Shown piece by piece: positions 1-14,600 of a stretch of 64,000 nt of DNA. The notes under the pieces were generated by a model. The model had not been told where the DNA came from and made no database searches. It was given only the letters and a program-made list of their open reading frames with translations. How positions within the stretch are numbered: position 1 is the first letter of the stretch; each line of letters starts with the position of its first letter. Source of the DNA: Pseudoteredinibacter isoporae (lineage in GTDB: Bacteria > Pseudomonadota > Gammaproteobacteria > Pseudomonadales > Cellvibrionaceae); assembly GCF_011602085.1 (NCBI RefSeq), contig NZ_JAAONY010000002.1:496001-560000 (forward strand), read 5' to 3'. The position numbers and the translations under genes are program-made.

Positions 1-3000
1 CAATACATACAAACGCTGCCCCAGCCAATCAATATCTACGACGCTGCCTGAAAGCTCACTGCGATTTAAATTCAACGTTGAATACTGTGTTGCCGCATCC
101 AATTCAGGATCGAGCACATCAATAAATCGAATAAAGCTGCCGCCCTGGCCATTGTCGATCGCTACCGCCAGAACATGTTCAGCGGCATTAAACGCAACAT
201 CCATAACACGGTTGCCAGGAATTTCCAGTTGCTTCACCACATAAGGCTTGGCTCGATCACGAACATCAACCTGCAATACACCGGCACTGTCAGCCGCTAA
301 ATAAACGCTATCGTCTACCAGAGCCAAACCATTGACCGGAGCATTGGTAGCAAGTTGCCCCAAGCGAACAGGTCGATCCCATATGGCGGCATCAAAAATT
401 TCCAAACCATAAGGTATCGCTGAGGCCGAGTCCTGAACTCCACCCAAATCAACACCGACATACAGTTCTTCATTCCGACTACCCAATGCCCCGATACGTT
501 GTGGAGGATAATTAGGGAGCTCGATACCTCGGCCTTCCCTCAATTGGAATGAAAACTCGCCAACTTTATGCTCAAGACCGGACTGAGTGACCAAAACTTC
601 ATAAAGCTCAGGCTCGGTTACTGCGGGAAGACGGAAATCCATTCGCTGCATACTGCGCACGTCATCACGCAAGTTGTAGAGGTAATTCCCAGCCTGGATT
701 TCCTGGGTACGAATCTCTTTGCCACTGAAAGAGCGCAATATGATTTTGGCTCCAGGGAGGAAAACTTTGGACTGACTTGTAATACTGACAACAGGGCCAC
801 CCTCACTTGAACCTGACTCCCGCGACAGATCAAAACTGGCATCAGTCATCGCCTCAGCCACTACCAGGGCACCCAACTGATTTGCAACGAGACCGGAATC
901 ACTGATCTGCAAATGATGAGCTCCTGCATTCAATCCGAGAAGTTCTACGGTTACCGCTGGAATACGCAGAGTATTTTCATCAACGTACTCATAGCTGACT
1001 TCTCGATTGTCTATCCGCACCTTGACTGCCGGATCGTTACGCAAGCCGCTGCCATCAATAATCAGGTCTCGACTCTCACCGAAGCGATAAGTCGGTTCTG
1101 CAAAACCCTCAATCACTGGGCGGACTGCGCCTGTATCCGCTGCCGTCAAGTTCATCTGGAATGGACGCCACAAACCGCTACCACGTAAATTACGCAGATC
1201 TTTTAGCTGAACACGGTAAGTCTTGCCCGCCTCCCTGTCGAAACTTAGCTCAACCGAATTGAGCTGATTGTCGGCATCATCAACCGCCGTGATATTTAAA
1301 CCACTGACCGCGTTGCCTTCGTCATCAGTAATTACCCAATTACTGACATCAGTAACCGAGTCAACAGTTACGGGTTCATTAAAGGTCAGAACAATGCTTT
1401 CAGCAGCACCGATCTTGTCACCTTCAACATGGGAAGCCTTCAGCACCAGAGAATGAGGTAATTCCAACTGCACAACACCGCGACGCGATGCTGCCAATAA
1501 TCGTCCCTTAAAGATATCCAGATCGTTTACCACTTCTGCGGTACCCGCGGAAATAATGACAGGCGAAAGTGGCTCACTGATATCAAAGACCATAAGTCCG
1601 GCACTACCTGCCGACACTAACAGTAAGTTGCCCACTACCTTGAGACTGCTCAATTTTGGTGTGCGACTGATAATGTTGCTGAAATCAACAGCAGCGGTCT
1701 GTTCTTCACGCTTGAGGTTAAAGATTCTCAAGCCAAAGTTTTCAATAGAGACAATCGCAAAATCACCGTAGAACGCAATGTCTTTCGGATTACCTTCAAA
1801 TTCAAACTTGCGACTCAATTGTGGATCGAAGGTGTTGTAAGCATTAACAACACCCAGCACAACGCCGCCACTGTCCGGTGCAGGAGGCAAACGCGAAGCG
1901 CCTGCTGTCCTCAAGTCGAACGGGCAAATCTCGGGCCAGCCTGTATCGTTCACGCCACCCACACCGAATAACCAATCATTGTGCGCACGCAAGCGAGCAG
2001 CCCCGGATACCCCTTGTATGGCCCCCAGATCGACAGGGTCTTCAGGGGATAGGTAGCTTAAGAGCTTAATGCGTCCAGCATTCGTTGATCCCATACCAGC
2101 GCTCGGCTCACACTTGGGTGGAGGAGGATCACTAAACAAAGGACGCTCACCGGCACCCCCGAATGTAGAGGCCAGTACAGCTCGCCCGACAACTTCAATG
2201 CCATAGGTCACATCGCCCTGGTAAGCCTGCAGTTCACGAGAAACCACTTGCATACCTTGAGAGTCATCAAGGTTCAACATGGCAACCCCGCCAACACCAT
2301 TGGCAACCAACAGAGCTTTGTGATCAGTGTTGTTTTTGGTGTACGAGAAAAGTTCGAGTCCCAATGAATCGGTGGCCGTTGGAAGTCCTCGCCCCTCCAA
2401 CTCGCTGAATTCTATTTTCTCTTGTTCCGACAGGCCAGACGCTGCCCGTTTCATATCCAGCTCAAGGAAGTTTTGGTGTGTTAACAAATCGACACGCCCG
2501 GAGGAACCGCTCGGCAAAGTTGAAGCGCCCCCTACTAATAGCGTTTGGTCGCCATCTTGAATATCGAAGCTGCTGACAATCAGAGGATCAATGGACGCAC
2601 CGCCTCCAAGCAACTCGGATATAGAATCCGCATCCGGGGTTTCCTGTCCAGATGAGTCGCCACTTGGAATACCACTGTCATTTTGGCTGCTACTTGAGAA
2701 CAAGGTTGAAAATAAGCCCGCATCGGCCAGCGCCACCCCGTCTTCTTGCTCTACTACTATGCTTTGAGGATTAAGGCCATTGACTTGAGCCTCGGACAAG
2801 GTTCGCAAGCCATACCCAACTGCATTTTCAACCCGCACCTCTCGACCATAACGGTTTTCGATCACGAGATCCTTTAATCCCGGAGCACCGCCACTTACAG
2901 TAATCAGCATTTCGCTGGGAGAAATAACCTCAAGTGCAGAGACAGGAATACCGCCGATACTGGCTTTAATACCATTCCCCAGAGAATGACCAGGTTCAAA

Positions 3001-6000
3001 GCCCGAACCGATAACCGTGTATTGGGTTTCGCTATCTACAGGCCCCCAGATTGGACTGATGGACTCCACCTTGAGTGAGCCATCAACAGCAACCCCACCT
3101 TTAAGCAAAGACTTACGCCATACGCCACGGGAGAGACTGTGCAGTTCAACATCAAATTGACCTGCAATACTTATTGCCGGAGCCAGTGCTTCGATAATAA
3201 TACTGCCTTGTTCGGTATCATCATCAATTACAGATTGGATAGTCGCTTCAAGACCACCAATAAACAGGCGTAGTCGCTCTGCGTTAGCGCTGGCATTACG
3301 CGCCGTTACACTAATTTGTGTCTGGATGCCCAGTTCTAAACGACGAGGCACTACTGTATTGAGTTCCGGCTTATCTCCTCGATTCGCCTGATACTCAAAA
3401 GTAAATTCCCGGTCCTGTTGAAGTTCAAACAGTACGCTATAACCATCGTTAATCGCTTTGGCACTGGCAATTCCAGCTTCAGCGCGCAGGCGCAAAACGT
3501 CGCCATTAGATAACACGTTGGGTGAGGTAATCCGAATTTTAGCATCATTGTTCTCAATGCTAACGCTGGTCTCGACAACTGAGCCGCTTTCATTTATTAA
3601 CTTGAACTTATCAGTATTGTCAGGATAGACATCAATCTCTTTATTAAACCTGAGAGTGATAATAGCGCCGGCCTGATCTTTGTAGACGTAACCGTCATCA
3701 GGCAGCACGCTGCTTACTGTCAGAGCGAGAGAGTCCGAGGTTTGCAAGAAACCCTGTCGACCATCGCTGCTCAACCCACCGGTTACCACTGAAAAATCGG
3801 TCAGTAATACGGCATCATAGTGCCCCGCCGCTTCAACTTGCAGCCCGGTACCGACAATTGGATTCGACGGATTGGAGACATCGACGCTGGCCACACCTCC
3901 TGTTCCAAGAGCGAGATAAGCGATTCCACCTTTCACATCAACGTCATAGACATGAGTATCAAAACTCACACGAGACAGCAACTGAAGCTCTCCGTCGCTA
4001 CCCAGAGTAACCGCAGACAAGCCTGCCTCGCCACTGGCGACAAAAAAGTTACCACCCTCTTTTGCAAGTTTCAGGCCTGGCAATGGCAGGCTTGACAGGA
4101 GTTCGATGCCCTTCTCTGCACTGTTCTCCAGTAAATACAAACCACCGCTATCCAGATCCTCAGGATTCAACAGTCGATTGGTTTGAGGATCGAATTGTCC
4201 GGCTAGAAGTAAATATCGAGACTTTCCGTTTTCGGCGGGCAAAGCGACAACGTCGAGAGCTTGCTGCTGATTTGGCAACGTAAAACGACTACTGAGATAC
4301 GCTTTGTTTTGCAAATAACTATCGACTATTCCAAAGCCTGCCTCGCCCATTGCAATAGCAATTTCATTACTTTGCGCGGTTATACCTTTGGCAAGCGTCG
4401 ACGGGAGTGCAATCTGTTTAACAACATGGGACTTACTTAAATCCGCTGAATTCAAGGACAAAATGAACAGAGCCGCTTCAGAACCATTGCTCGCGGTTAC
4501 AAACGCCCTGTCCAGTGAGCGTTCAAAATAGAACTCGACTCCATAGGCTCCATAGCTTTCTGGCAGATCAATTTCTGCCAGCACTCGATCGTCGGTTCCG
4601 TCCCCATCCGCATCAATCAACTGCTTTAATACAGAAGGATCGATCTCTGCGCCATCACCGGCGTCCTGGCCATTCAGGTATTTGGCCGGGTTTATATCAT
4701 AAATTAGAATGCCGTCCTGGCCTTTTGCAGCAAGCACAAAGGTCGCGGTCGGATCGAGGTCCAAATCATAAATATGCTCACGCCCACCACCCCGGATGTT
4801 GGCGTCCACAGCCTGCTCATAGCTAAAGGCCTGTTCAAGGGTAGAGCTCAATCCACCACTCACACTCAGGCGTACATCAACGGTACCCACTCGGCCTGCG
4901 GGTGTAATGACCTTCACCGTTTGAGCATCAAGAACTCGTATATTCTCTGACGGTACGGCAAGATCTCCAAAATACACAGACAAGCGCGTAGAATCGGAAC
5001 CAAACCCTCGACCACTGAATATAACTTCAGTGCCGCCATTCACAGAGCCACTATTTGGAGAAATGCTGTTAAGAACCATAGGTTCAACAAACTGCAATGC
5101 CCCCAGCTCTCGGTCAGTCATACCATTTTGATTAATAATCTCAAGCTCTGCCAAGCCGGCCAGATTTTCACCCACATCCAATGTAAAGCGAATTTCTTCG
5201 GGATTGGTCTGCAATTGGCTGGCAATAGAAACCGCTTCACCCGCTATGGTAAATGCTGGATTATTCGCATTTTTAACCAACACATTGATTTGTCCACCGG
5301 CGGTTGGCAATTGCTGAGGTTGAATTTCCTGAATTTCCGGTTTGAGGCCTGCAGACACCGCGGTACTGAAATAAATTCGATGATCCAGCAAGCCCAGACT
5401 GCGACGGCTACCTGCTTCATCTTTCAATTGAATATAATAGTTTTCACTGCCCTGCAGTTGTGAATTTGCCTGCAGTCGAATCGTTTTTGGAGAGCCTTCA
5501 TCGTAACTGATGTTGATCGCCTGAACCTGCCCATTTGCCGTACCATCGTCATGGACCAGAGCCAGGTAACGAGACAGATACGCTGCCGCAGTCTCACCTG
5601 CCGGAATCGCCAGTGGACGATTAAACTGCAACACAATTTCTGCATCTGGAGAAACATTGGCCTCGCCGTTATAAGGCTGGCTATTAGTGATATCGAGTAT
5701 TTCAGTATCGATCAGCAAGAGTTTGGAGCTTAATCCAGGATTTCCAACTGCTCCTTCCGTAAAGCCGTTCAGAATCCCATCGCCATTTAACTGGAGGTTG
5801 CGAGTACTTGTCTTCGCATAGTCGGGCAATTTAACCGCATCCAACAGACGCAGATTATCCGGTTGCCCCGCATCCAATACCCCAATATAGCTATCGGGTG
5901 GAGAATTTAAATTGGATTTGAATGTCGCATAAGCTGACAGACTACTGGCCGCCGCGATGGCGGTTTTATGGCCAGGAAGCGTCAGCCCATTGTCACTATA

Positions 6001-8650
6001 ACTACCAAGCAGCTCAGTATCGCTTTCCCCGCGAATACCGAAACTGCGGAGAGTTTTCCCGCTCAATGAGAAGATCCAATTGTTGCCGCGCTCGGCAGAT
6101 CCGCTCACTCCATGATCATTGATTTGCGGAATACTTGGTTTTGACAAATCAAATACGACCGTGCCGGATTCGGTGCCAACATGCAAACTGGAACCGATAA
6201 TGTCAACATAACTGGGTTTCAGTTGAACAGTCTCTCCCGCGATAACCGCCGTACTCAAAGTTTTTACAACAGTAGGACGGCTTGGGTCGGCAATACTGAT
6301 GACGGCGACGCCCTCACCAGGGACCGCTCGAGAGAGCTTTTGGGAAACAACAAGAATATTGTCCTTCGCCACCATAAGTTCGGGGGCCACACTGAAATTC
6401 AGTTCCAGTGCATAGATATAATTTCGATCGCGCCCTACTCCCGGATTTCCTTGTGATGCAAGATCACGATCCTCTCGTTCGTATACAAATATCATACGAC
6501 GATCTTCAAATTCCGTATCGATACGTGAATAGCCGTGACCACCCGCGCTCAAATAAAAGTGCTCTCCCTCTAGAGCCATAGATTGAGGAACGACATCCTG
6601 AGGCAAGTTGAAATATCCAAGTCCGTGCATCGGAGCGGCATTTTCCAAATCACCAGGCTGATAAGCAACCAGAGAAATCCAGCCCGGGGCAGCAAACTGT
6701 CGAAATTCCTCCAAAGAGTTGTATTCGACATCTGGATTAACTTCAAACTTTTGTTGATCACTGTAGCCAGCACCCAGGACATAAAACAAATTTTGGTCTG
6801 GATCAGCCGCCGTCGCTACAATTTTGCCTGGTGGCAGTTTGCCAGCGTCAGGAATATAGTCACCTGCACCGCTTGCTCCAAGTGGTGCGGTTGCTTCAAT
6901 GACACCGTTCACACTCAACTTACCGTAGAACAGTGCATTGTGCGCATAATACACACGTCCCAACTCATCATTGAGTTCTACATTCAGAAAACCTCGGTAA
7001 TCGTTGAAGTTTGGAATGCGCCAACGCATTTTTTGGGCGCTCAGGAGAGTCAATGCTTCCCCATCAACACTGTATTCACGAATGTCGTCCGGGTGAGTTT
7101 CCCGCCACGCTTTAATCGAGGTCTGATTGGAAAAACCATAGCCAGTTAACTCAACCACAGTGTCCTGGCCATCAATTTTAACAACGGCCGGATTTACAAA
7201 CGACAGCTGTAGGGTCTGAATATAGTTGAAGCCACCGATCAATTCTGTTTCAAGGCCATGACGGTTACGTACCATAACACTCGCTGGGCCAGCCACATTG
7301 GCAACAGTGGTAGCATGAATTCGATCATAAGGCTGTTCAGAATCCGCCAGCTCAATTGAACTGATTACAGCTTTCTGTTTGCCAATAAAGAGTTCAGCAC
7401 CTTCACCGAAGTGCTCACCACTCACTACAATTTCAGTGCCACCTTCAATACCGCCAGCGTTTGGCGTGATGCTTTCGATAATTGGCGCCGCTTCAGCGCC
7501 CGCTCGGGAAGTCGAAAAGCTGAAACTGTAGCTACGTGGCAGAGTCTGCCCATTCAAAGCCGTCAGACCGTCAGCAATTTCAACAAAGTATTCCGTATTC
7601 GCAGCAAAACTGAATTCTGAATCGGGCACTAGACTGATATTACGATTGCTGTCGATACCTGCAGGTTGCGTCAGTGACATTGCAAAGCGATCACTGACGT
7701 CTTCTCCGATCAAAGGATCAGATACCGTCACTCGGACATAGGCCGGAATATCAATATCTGCAGGCAAAGCGGAAGACATTTCAATATCAACACTAGCAAT
7801 CTGGCTGTTTAAATCTCTTGCACCGGATTTCGGGGACGTCGATAAGATCGTAAGACTCGGCAAAGTGACGCGAGCGAGACCTTGCGTGCCTGCTGCCACG
7901 TGAATACCACCGCGAACGACAGAGAAGCCGCGGCTGCCCGGGTCTTGATTGCTGGCTTCAGGATGAGTGATCACCGGAATCGTCGCATCAAGTCCCACTT
8001 CTTCAAGGCTCGGAAGATCAATGATCTCTACAATCCCCTGAACCGCCTTTCCTTCAGCATTGGAATAATGAACTGAAACAAAAGCCTGGTTACCTAATAC
8101 GGAAACATCATAACTACCGCCCGCCAACAGATCTTTGCGTGCTGGCGTTAAAGCAACAGTATTTAACAGCTTTGGTTGGTACGGGTCACGAATGTCAATG
8201 ATGTTTAGCTGTGAGTTTTGAGTATCCCCGGCCATATCGGTGAGATAAACAACACCCGCTTTAATGGTCAGTCGATTGGCAATTCCGAACGTATCGAGTT
8301 TGGCTACAATCGGCATCGCTGGATCGCTGACATCAGCAATTACCAGTCCTTCTTCCGAAGCAGCGATATACGCAAATCGACCGTCGACGACAACGTCACG
8401 GGCAAGACCAGTTGTTTGAATAAAGGAAGCTTTGTAGGGGGATTCCAGTTCGGAGATATTAAAGACTTGAACCCCACCCAAGCCATTCGCCACAAAGGCC
8501 AACTGGCCAGCACTGTGGAGACCATAAACATCCGGGAACGGCAATGCAATTCGTCCAGATAATGAATAGGGTAGCCCTGGATGGCGCGGGTCACTCTTCG
8601 AACTGAAAATTAACAGTTCAGCTTCAGTATCATTGCTGTATACCCGCCCT
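1..8650 (-). repeat. Second-order supermodule: propeller + SbsA-Ig + TIG + TIG, repeated
   Basis: SbsA-type Ig domains begin near 7845, 5700, 3730 and 1455, a spacing of about 2.0-2.3 kb. Each is preceded by a segment rich in LVIVD-like motifs (VVDISxP or IxDVSxP; GGVxVxD) and followed by two IPT/TIG-like domains with cores such as SPNAGGIEGGTEIVVSG (near 7490) and SPNSGSVNGGTEVIFSG (near 5070). A fifth propeller segment starts near 550 and runs off the window. So at least four whole copies of a roughly 700-residue unit are visible. Confidence 0.7.
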
Positions 8651-11600
8651 GTCTGGACATTACTTTCGATGTTGTTAATTAATGTTTGAGAAAAATTGTT
8701 TCCACTCGGACCACTGAGCGTATCAACCGCAGACTTACCAGCAAGAATGAAATCAGCACCTGCACTCAGTTCACTGATTGTGCCGGTGAAAACTTCACCC
8801 CCGTTCAGCAGAACATCGGAATACAGATATTTGATATTACCCGAACCACTGACCTCATCCTGCTGTTCAGGGAAGAAAAGACCACTTTTGGCGTTCCCTG
8901 AAGCACTGCTTGTACCCTTTGAACCAGCTTCCAGGTTCATTGGATTTAGGGTCGACCATGCAGCAACCATCGCCGCTGCTCTGTCTTGATCAATGAAGCG
9001 ATCAACTGCGCTGTAGTAAACTTTATTCGCTAGAGAACGGCTGTCTTCGGACGGCTCATCGGGCAACAGGAAGTATCGCTCTGCCAGCGGCAGACCAATT
9101 TCCAATCGCACAGATTCTTCTACATCGTGGTTTTCAGTTTCCACTTGATAGGTCAGCAGTACCCTCTCATTGGTTCCCTGTCCACGACGAAGGATATTGC
9201 CATCCGCAAAACGTGCCCAATATATGTAACGGAAATCATCAGCATTGCTTAGCGGAAGATCGGGACGTGTAGGACTATTATCATCGCGTTGAAGTTCAAC
9301 ACGTGTCTCGTAAATAGACTCCCACTCACCGGCCGGGTTTCGGAACTGACGATCAAGATTGGCATATACGGTTCGACCAATATCGGAACCAATATCCGTC
9401 ACCTCCAGACCAAGAAGCATCGTTTCGGCAGCTGTTGCAATTGCATTATCAATCGGGCTCAAGACTGACAGTTTGGGTTTGACGGTATCTTCAACGACAC
9501 CCACACGTACAACCTGAGTCTTCGTACTGTGCCCTTTCACGTCAAATACAACAGCATGCAAGGCCAAGCCTTTCGCCCCCTGAGGAGCAATCACATTGAT
9601 TTTGTACTGATTCTGCAGATTAGCCCCACCTTCAGGGGTATTTTGAGAATTGGTGACCGTTTCTACGACTTCATTGTTGACGTAGAACACGACTCGATCA
9701 ATACCGCGGCGCCCCAAATCATCGATAGCTTCCACAATGACATCGAAGGACTGACCATCGACGATAGCGGTTTCGTCGTTAGCGGGCGAAATAATTTGAG
9801 CCTGTGGCGGTTTGTCATTGGCTATAGTCATCGTCAACGCTGCTGACTCGGATGAGCTAAAGCCATCAATGTCCGTTGCAATCGCTTTAAAGCTGATTAC
9901 CTGCCCGGGTGCTTCTGGAACAGCGACGGTGAATTGGTATGGCGCCACATTATCACGACTCAACTTTGTATAGTTAAGCTTATCGGGCTCGCCATATGCC
10001 CACAGAAGATCGACAGAATCAACACCGGATTCAGCATCTGTCGCCGAAACGTTTACCAGAATATCTCGACCTTCGGTAATTTCTGTAATCGTCGATCCCA
10101 GACTGAAACCTTCGATATCGAGTATATTGATACCATCGACAATTGGCGGCTGATTAGGGCGTAAAGTTACCGCCCGACGCTCGACACTGACATTACCAGC
10201 GCCGTCCAGTGCTTCTATCACCAGACTCATCGCCAACTCTGTTTTAGTCGTGTCTGTACCCAGATAATCCTTAATGGAACGTAAAGGAATGGTTCCGGCA
10301 AAAGGACCACGGAAAAATATTCGGGAAGTTTGCTCTTCGCTTGCCTCAAAGGTTCCATTACCGTTGATGTCGGCAAAGAGTTTGAGTTTTACCGCACCAA
10401 CTTCGACGTTGTCTTCTACGACAACAGAAAATGGTAAAGATCGGTTTTCAGCAGCAAATGCTCCGGAAGCTTTGGGCAAATCAATCTTAATGGTTGGAGC
10501 AACATCGTCTTTGCCCACAATCAGGCGAGTCGGGCTAGTGGTAATAGATACGCGGGCATCACCGTGATATCGAAGCTCAACAGCGCTCGAACTCAGTTCA
10601 ATAGACTTTCCTGCCATTCCATAAGGAATTTCGAGACCAAATTCATAGGGGAAGCTGGTATCGACATAGCTTTTCTGTCCACCAGGCAAGCCACTGACAT
10701 TCAGACTCACGCTTTCCAGGCCGATATCATCAACAGCCGCGACCTGAATCAATACCACTTCTCCTTCCAGCACACGACTTTCATTGTCCGGCTTGGAAAT
10801 CGAAACTACGGGTGGGGTATCCTCGACAATATTCAGGGTCATACTTTCCGTAGCCACCTGCTGGCCATTGTTAAAAGTATCTTGAGCCCGTACTTGCAGC
10901 TGCAGTTGATTATTGGCGGAATTGGAAGCATCAAAAGCAGGCACATCCACAATAAATGTGTAGGGTGCCTGACGCAGAATACGGCTGTATATTTCTCCCA
11001 ACTGTGGATGAGTGGCCACAAGTGTTACGGTCTCAATGGCAATATCATCAAATGCATCAACATTAACCGCCAGACGATCCAATTCAACAATATTTTCACC
11101 CTGAATTGGAGAGCGAATATCAACAACCGGTTGCTGGTCTACACTAATCGGAAAACTCAACTCTCGAGTTTTTGTATTTCCAGCCTCATCGCGGGCAACT
11201 AACTTAAACCAAACAAAAAAATCATCCCCCGCCTGGCTACCATCGATACGCCCCTGAATCTCACTGAAGGTATCAATGTCGACGGCCTGCGCAAACTCAG
11301 GAGTATCAATATTTTGAGTGGTGATGACATTGAAATCTCGTCGCTCGATATTATCAACAATCCGCAATGGACTTCCGTAATCAAGCTGCACATAGTTGCC
11401 ATCGTGGAGGCGCGCACCGTAACTCTGATAGAGTTCAATAGAGGAAACTTTGGAATTATCGTAGGCACTGAACATCAGTTCCAGCGCCGCCCCTTCCACG
11501 GCTGAAGAGCCCGCACCCGGTTTGTGCAGCACAACCTCAGGATTAATATCATCGGGAACAATGTTCAGATTGATAACATGGTTGCCAACACTACCATCAG

Positions 11601-14600
11601 AGTCTCTCACCTGAACATTGAGTTCGATTTGCTCGGTCCCACTGATTGCCGCTTGAGGCAATTCCAACACATATTCGCGCACCAAAGCATTGGGGCTGTT
11701 CATCAAGCCATATTCACGTGCGAGCGATTCCGAGTATTCGTTGAGATACTGCGCATACATACTGTCATAGGCCGCAACCAGCGCAACATCATCTACATCT
11801 TCAGGGGATAATCCATCTCTGCGGGTTAGTTCTATTAGCTGAATACCTCCAGCCGACACACTAAGGCCATCGTATGGAACAACTCGGTCATCAGTGAGCG
11901 CAACGCCGACTTTAATCTGGAAACTTCCAGACACAATGGATTGCTGATCTCTAGGCGTCAGAATTCGAACCAGTGGGCGAAGATTCTGCACCGGACTAAC
12001 AACGAATTCGCGATTACTGACATTGCCAAAATTGTCTTCCACTCGAATCCGGAATTGAGTGGCCTCGTATTGCTGGAAAACCAGCTCGGTGGACAATTCT
12101 TTTCTCAGCGGTTGAATTTCTGGGCACGTATTACCAAAGTTTTCTTCGTATAGAACTTCATTACCCTGAATGGGGTCCACACGCTCAATGACAATTTTGG
12201 ATAAGCCCGCATCATCGTAAATTACGGAATCAAACTGAAAGGACTCACCAGTACGAACGTAGAACTCGCCCAAATTCAGCTGTTGAGGACTATCGATAAC
12301 ATTGTTGAAAATCCCATTAACCTTATAACTCTTGAATTCGGTTATCTGGAGTGTAGGGCTTGTATTTTCTGCAACAGGGAAACGAATCTCCTCGCTGATT
12401 GAATTACCACTGTGATCAGTTGCCAGCAATCGCAGAGCCAATTGCGAAGCCGGATTACGCGGCACAGTGTAGGACAGTTTGTAATCGCTGAGACCACTGG
12501 CTGGCTCTATACCGAAGTAACCCGCCTGCTCTGCCAAGACATTTCCATCGACATCCACCAACTTAAGCGAACGAAGAATGCTACTGTTATCGTTAACTCG
12601 AACATCAATATCCAAAGGTTGTAATGGCACTACCGCCTGATGGCTGGCAGGTGACAGCAGCTCGACATTCGGATTTTCCTGATCCAATTGCAGGCGCTGT
12701 CGAGCTACGGGCTGAATTAGAGCCGGATCACGCTCTACAGCATCAAGACCATGCGCATAAACTTCCAGGTGTCCCCCGTCGTCTACAGGTACCACAATGA
12801 TATCGTTGTAAACGCTCCGCAGAGAGCTGGAAGATTTCAGAGGACTGGCACCCAGGGTCGCCTGGCGCCGGCCGCCACTCATTTGATCCCATAATTGGAG
12901 ACTTACCTGCAAGCGATTCGGGTCAGCGGCGCTGTAAGCCGAACGCCCACCATGTACGCGTTGAATCTGCTTAAAGCTGGATGTATCGAGTAGTATTTTC
13001 TCGATAAAAAACTCTACTGCCTGGCCACTTCCGTCTTTAACAACAGGTGTAATTTCTACATAGGCACTTTTACCAGCCAGGAGCGTATCGAGATCAACGA
13101 AGTCCTGATACTCCTGTTCCTGAAGCAGTTGGCTACAATCACTGCTGGAAAATAATGAAACCTGATAACTCGCGCTGTAATTGACTGGCAACTGTAGACG
13201 CAACTGCCCTTTTATCTCCGGCAATGGCCATTGACGCAGACGGGCCGATTCGGTTTGGATGTAGGGAGTGTCATTGATGAATAGACCGATATCAATATCA
13301 GCTTCTGAGTAGTTAATGTCGATAACCGGCAAAACTTTCCCACCCGGGGAGCCATCCACAGCTGCTCGCGCGGAATTTATCTCTCGAACTTGATCTCCCG
13401 AGCTACGCTGTAATGTACTGAAGGTACTAAAATATTCAAAACCATCCGTTGAGAGGCTTGGTATGTAATCATCCTCGACAATTATACGATGGAAGCTGAA
13501 ACCACCTTTATTCAAGGCCCCTGATTGGCTGTTATCATCATCCAGTGTGAACGTCGGTGATTTATCGTCTACAACTTGATAGGTTTTGGTCTCGGTATTT
13601 TTGTTACCCGAGCTGTCAGTTGCCTCAACGACCAAACTAACCGTATCACCAACTTGCTTGCCTTGAATATCCAATACACCTGAATAGTTAAAGTCACGCT
13701 TGCCGATATTTTCCGTCAGGCCTATAGGTTGATCACGTGATCCCTGTAGAAAAATCAGTACCGATTGGAGCTGTGTATTATCCAACACATTGACATCCAG
13801 ATCGGTTGCGGAACCCACAACCAACTCCAGAGCTTCCGGGCTTATGATATGAATTTCCGGAGCTTCTTCATCAGCCAGGACGGTGACATCGAGTTTGTTC
13901 GACTCAGCTGAATTTCCAGCGATATCCTGGGTTTGCACATAGAGTTTCAGTACCTGGCCCGCATGAACATTATAGTTGGAAGGAATTATGACCTTTCCAG
14001 AAAACTCTGAAATAAAACGCTCTTCGAGCACCAGCTCCCCAAGACTCAAGGGGTTGGCGACGGTTTTCTTTTCCAGGTGGTCGTTGCGTGAGAAGAATTC
14101 CCACTCCAGCTTCAGAAGCTGAGAACCCGGACCCTCGAGCATAACTTCAATATCAGTGACAATACGATTGTCCTGTGCAATCCCCTGGACGGCCACTCTG
14201 TCTCCAGGCATTACTTCAATTGGTTTGTCAGGTACGTCCAGAATAACCGAAGGCGCATCCGTATCCGCCTCGACACTAAGCTCAATCTCTGCTGTACCTT
14301 CAAGACCCGCTGTATCACGGGCAAGTAATACCAATTTAACCGGCTTGCTGCTATCCACGTTGGGCATTCTCAATGAAACCGAGACATGTCCGCCATCCTG
14401 TATAAGCTCGCTCAAGGCAGAATCTGCGTATTCTTTCACATATGCGTTAACGCCATCCTGCTGAATGGAAACCTGCAAGGATTCAACACCCAAGTCATCG
14501 ATGACCACAGCGGTGACGGTGAAGAGCTCACCCTCCATAAACTGACTGCCAATGCCAGGCTGATGAATAGTAATTTCCGGAGGATTATTGACGATTACAG

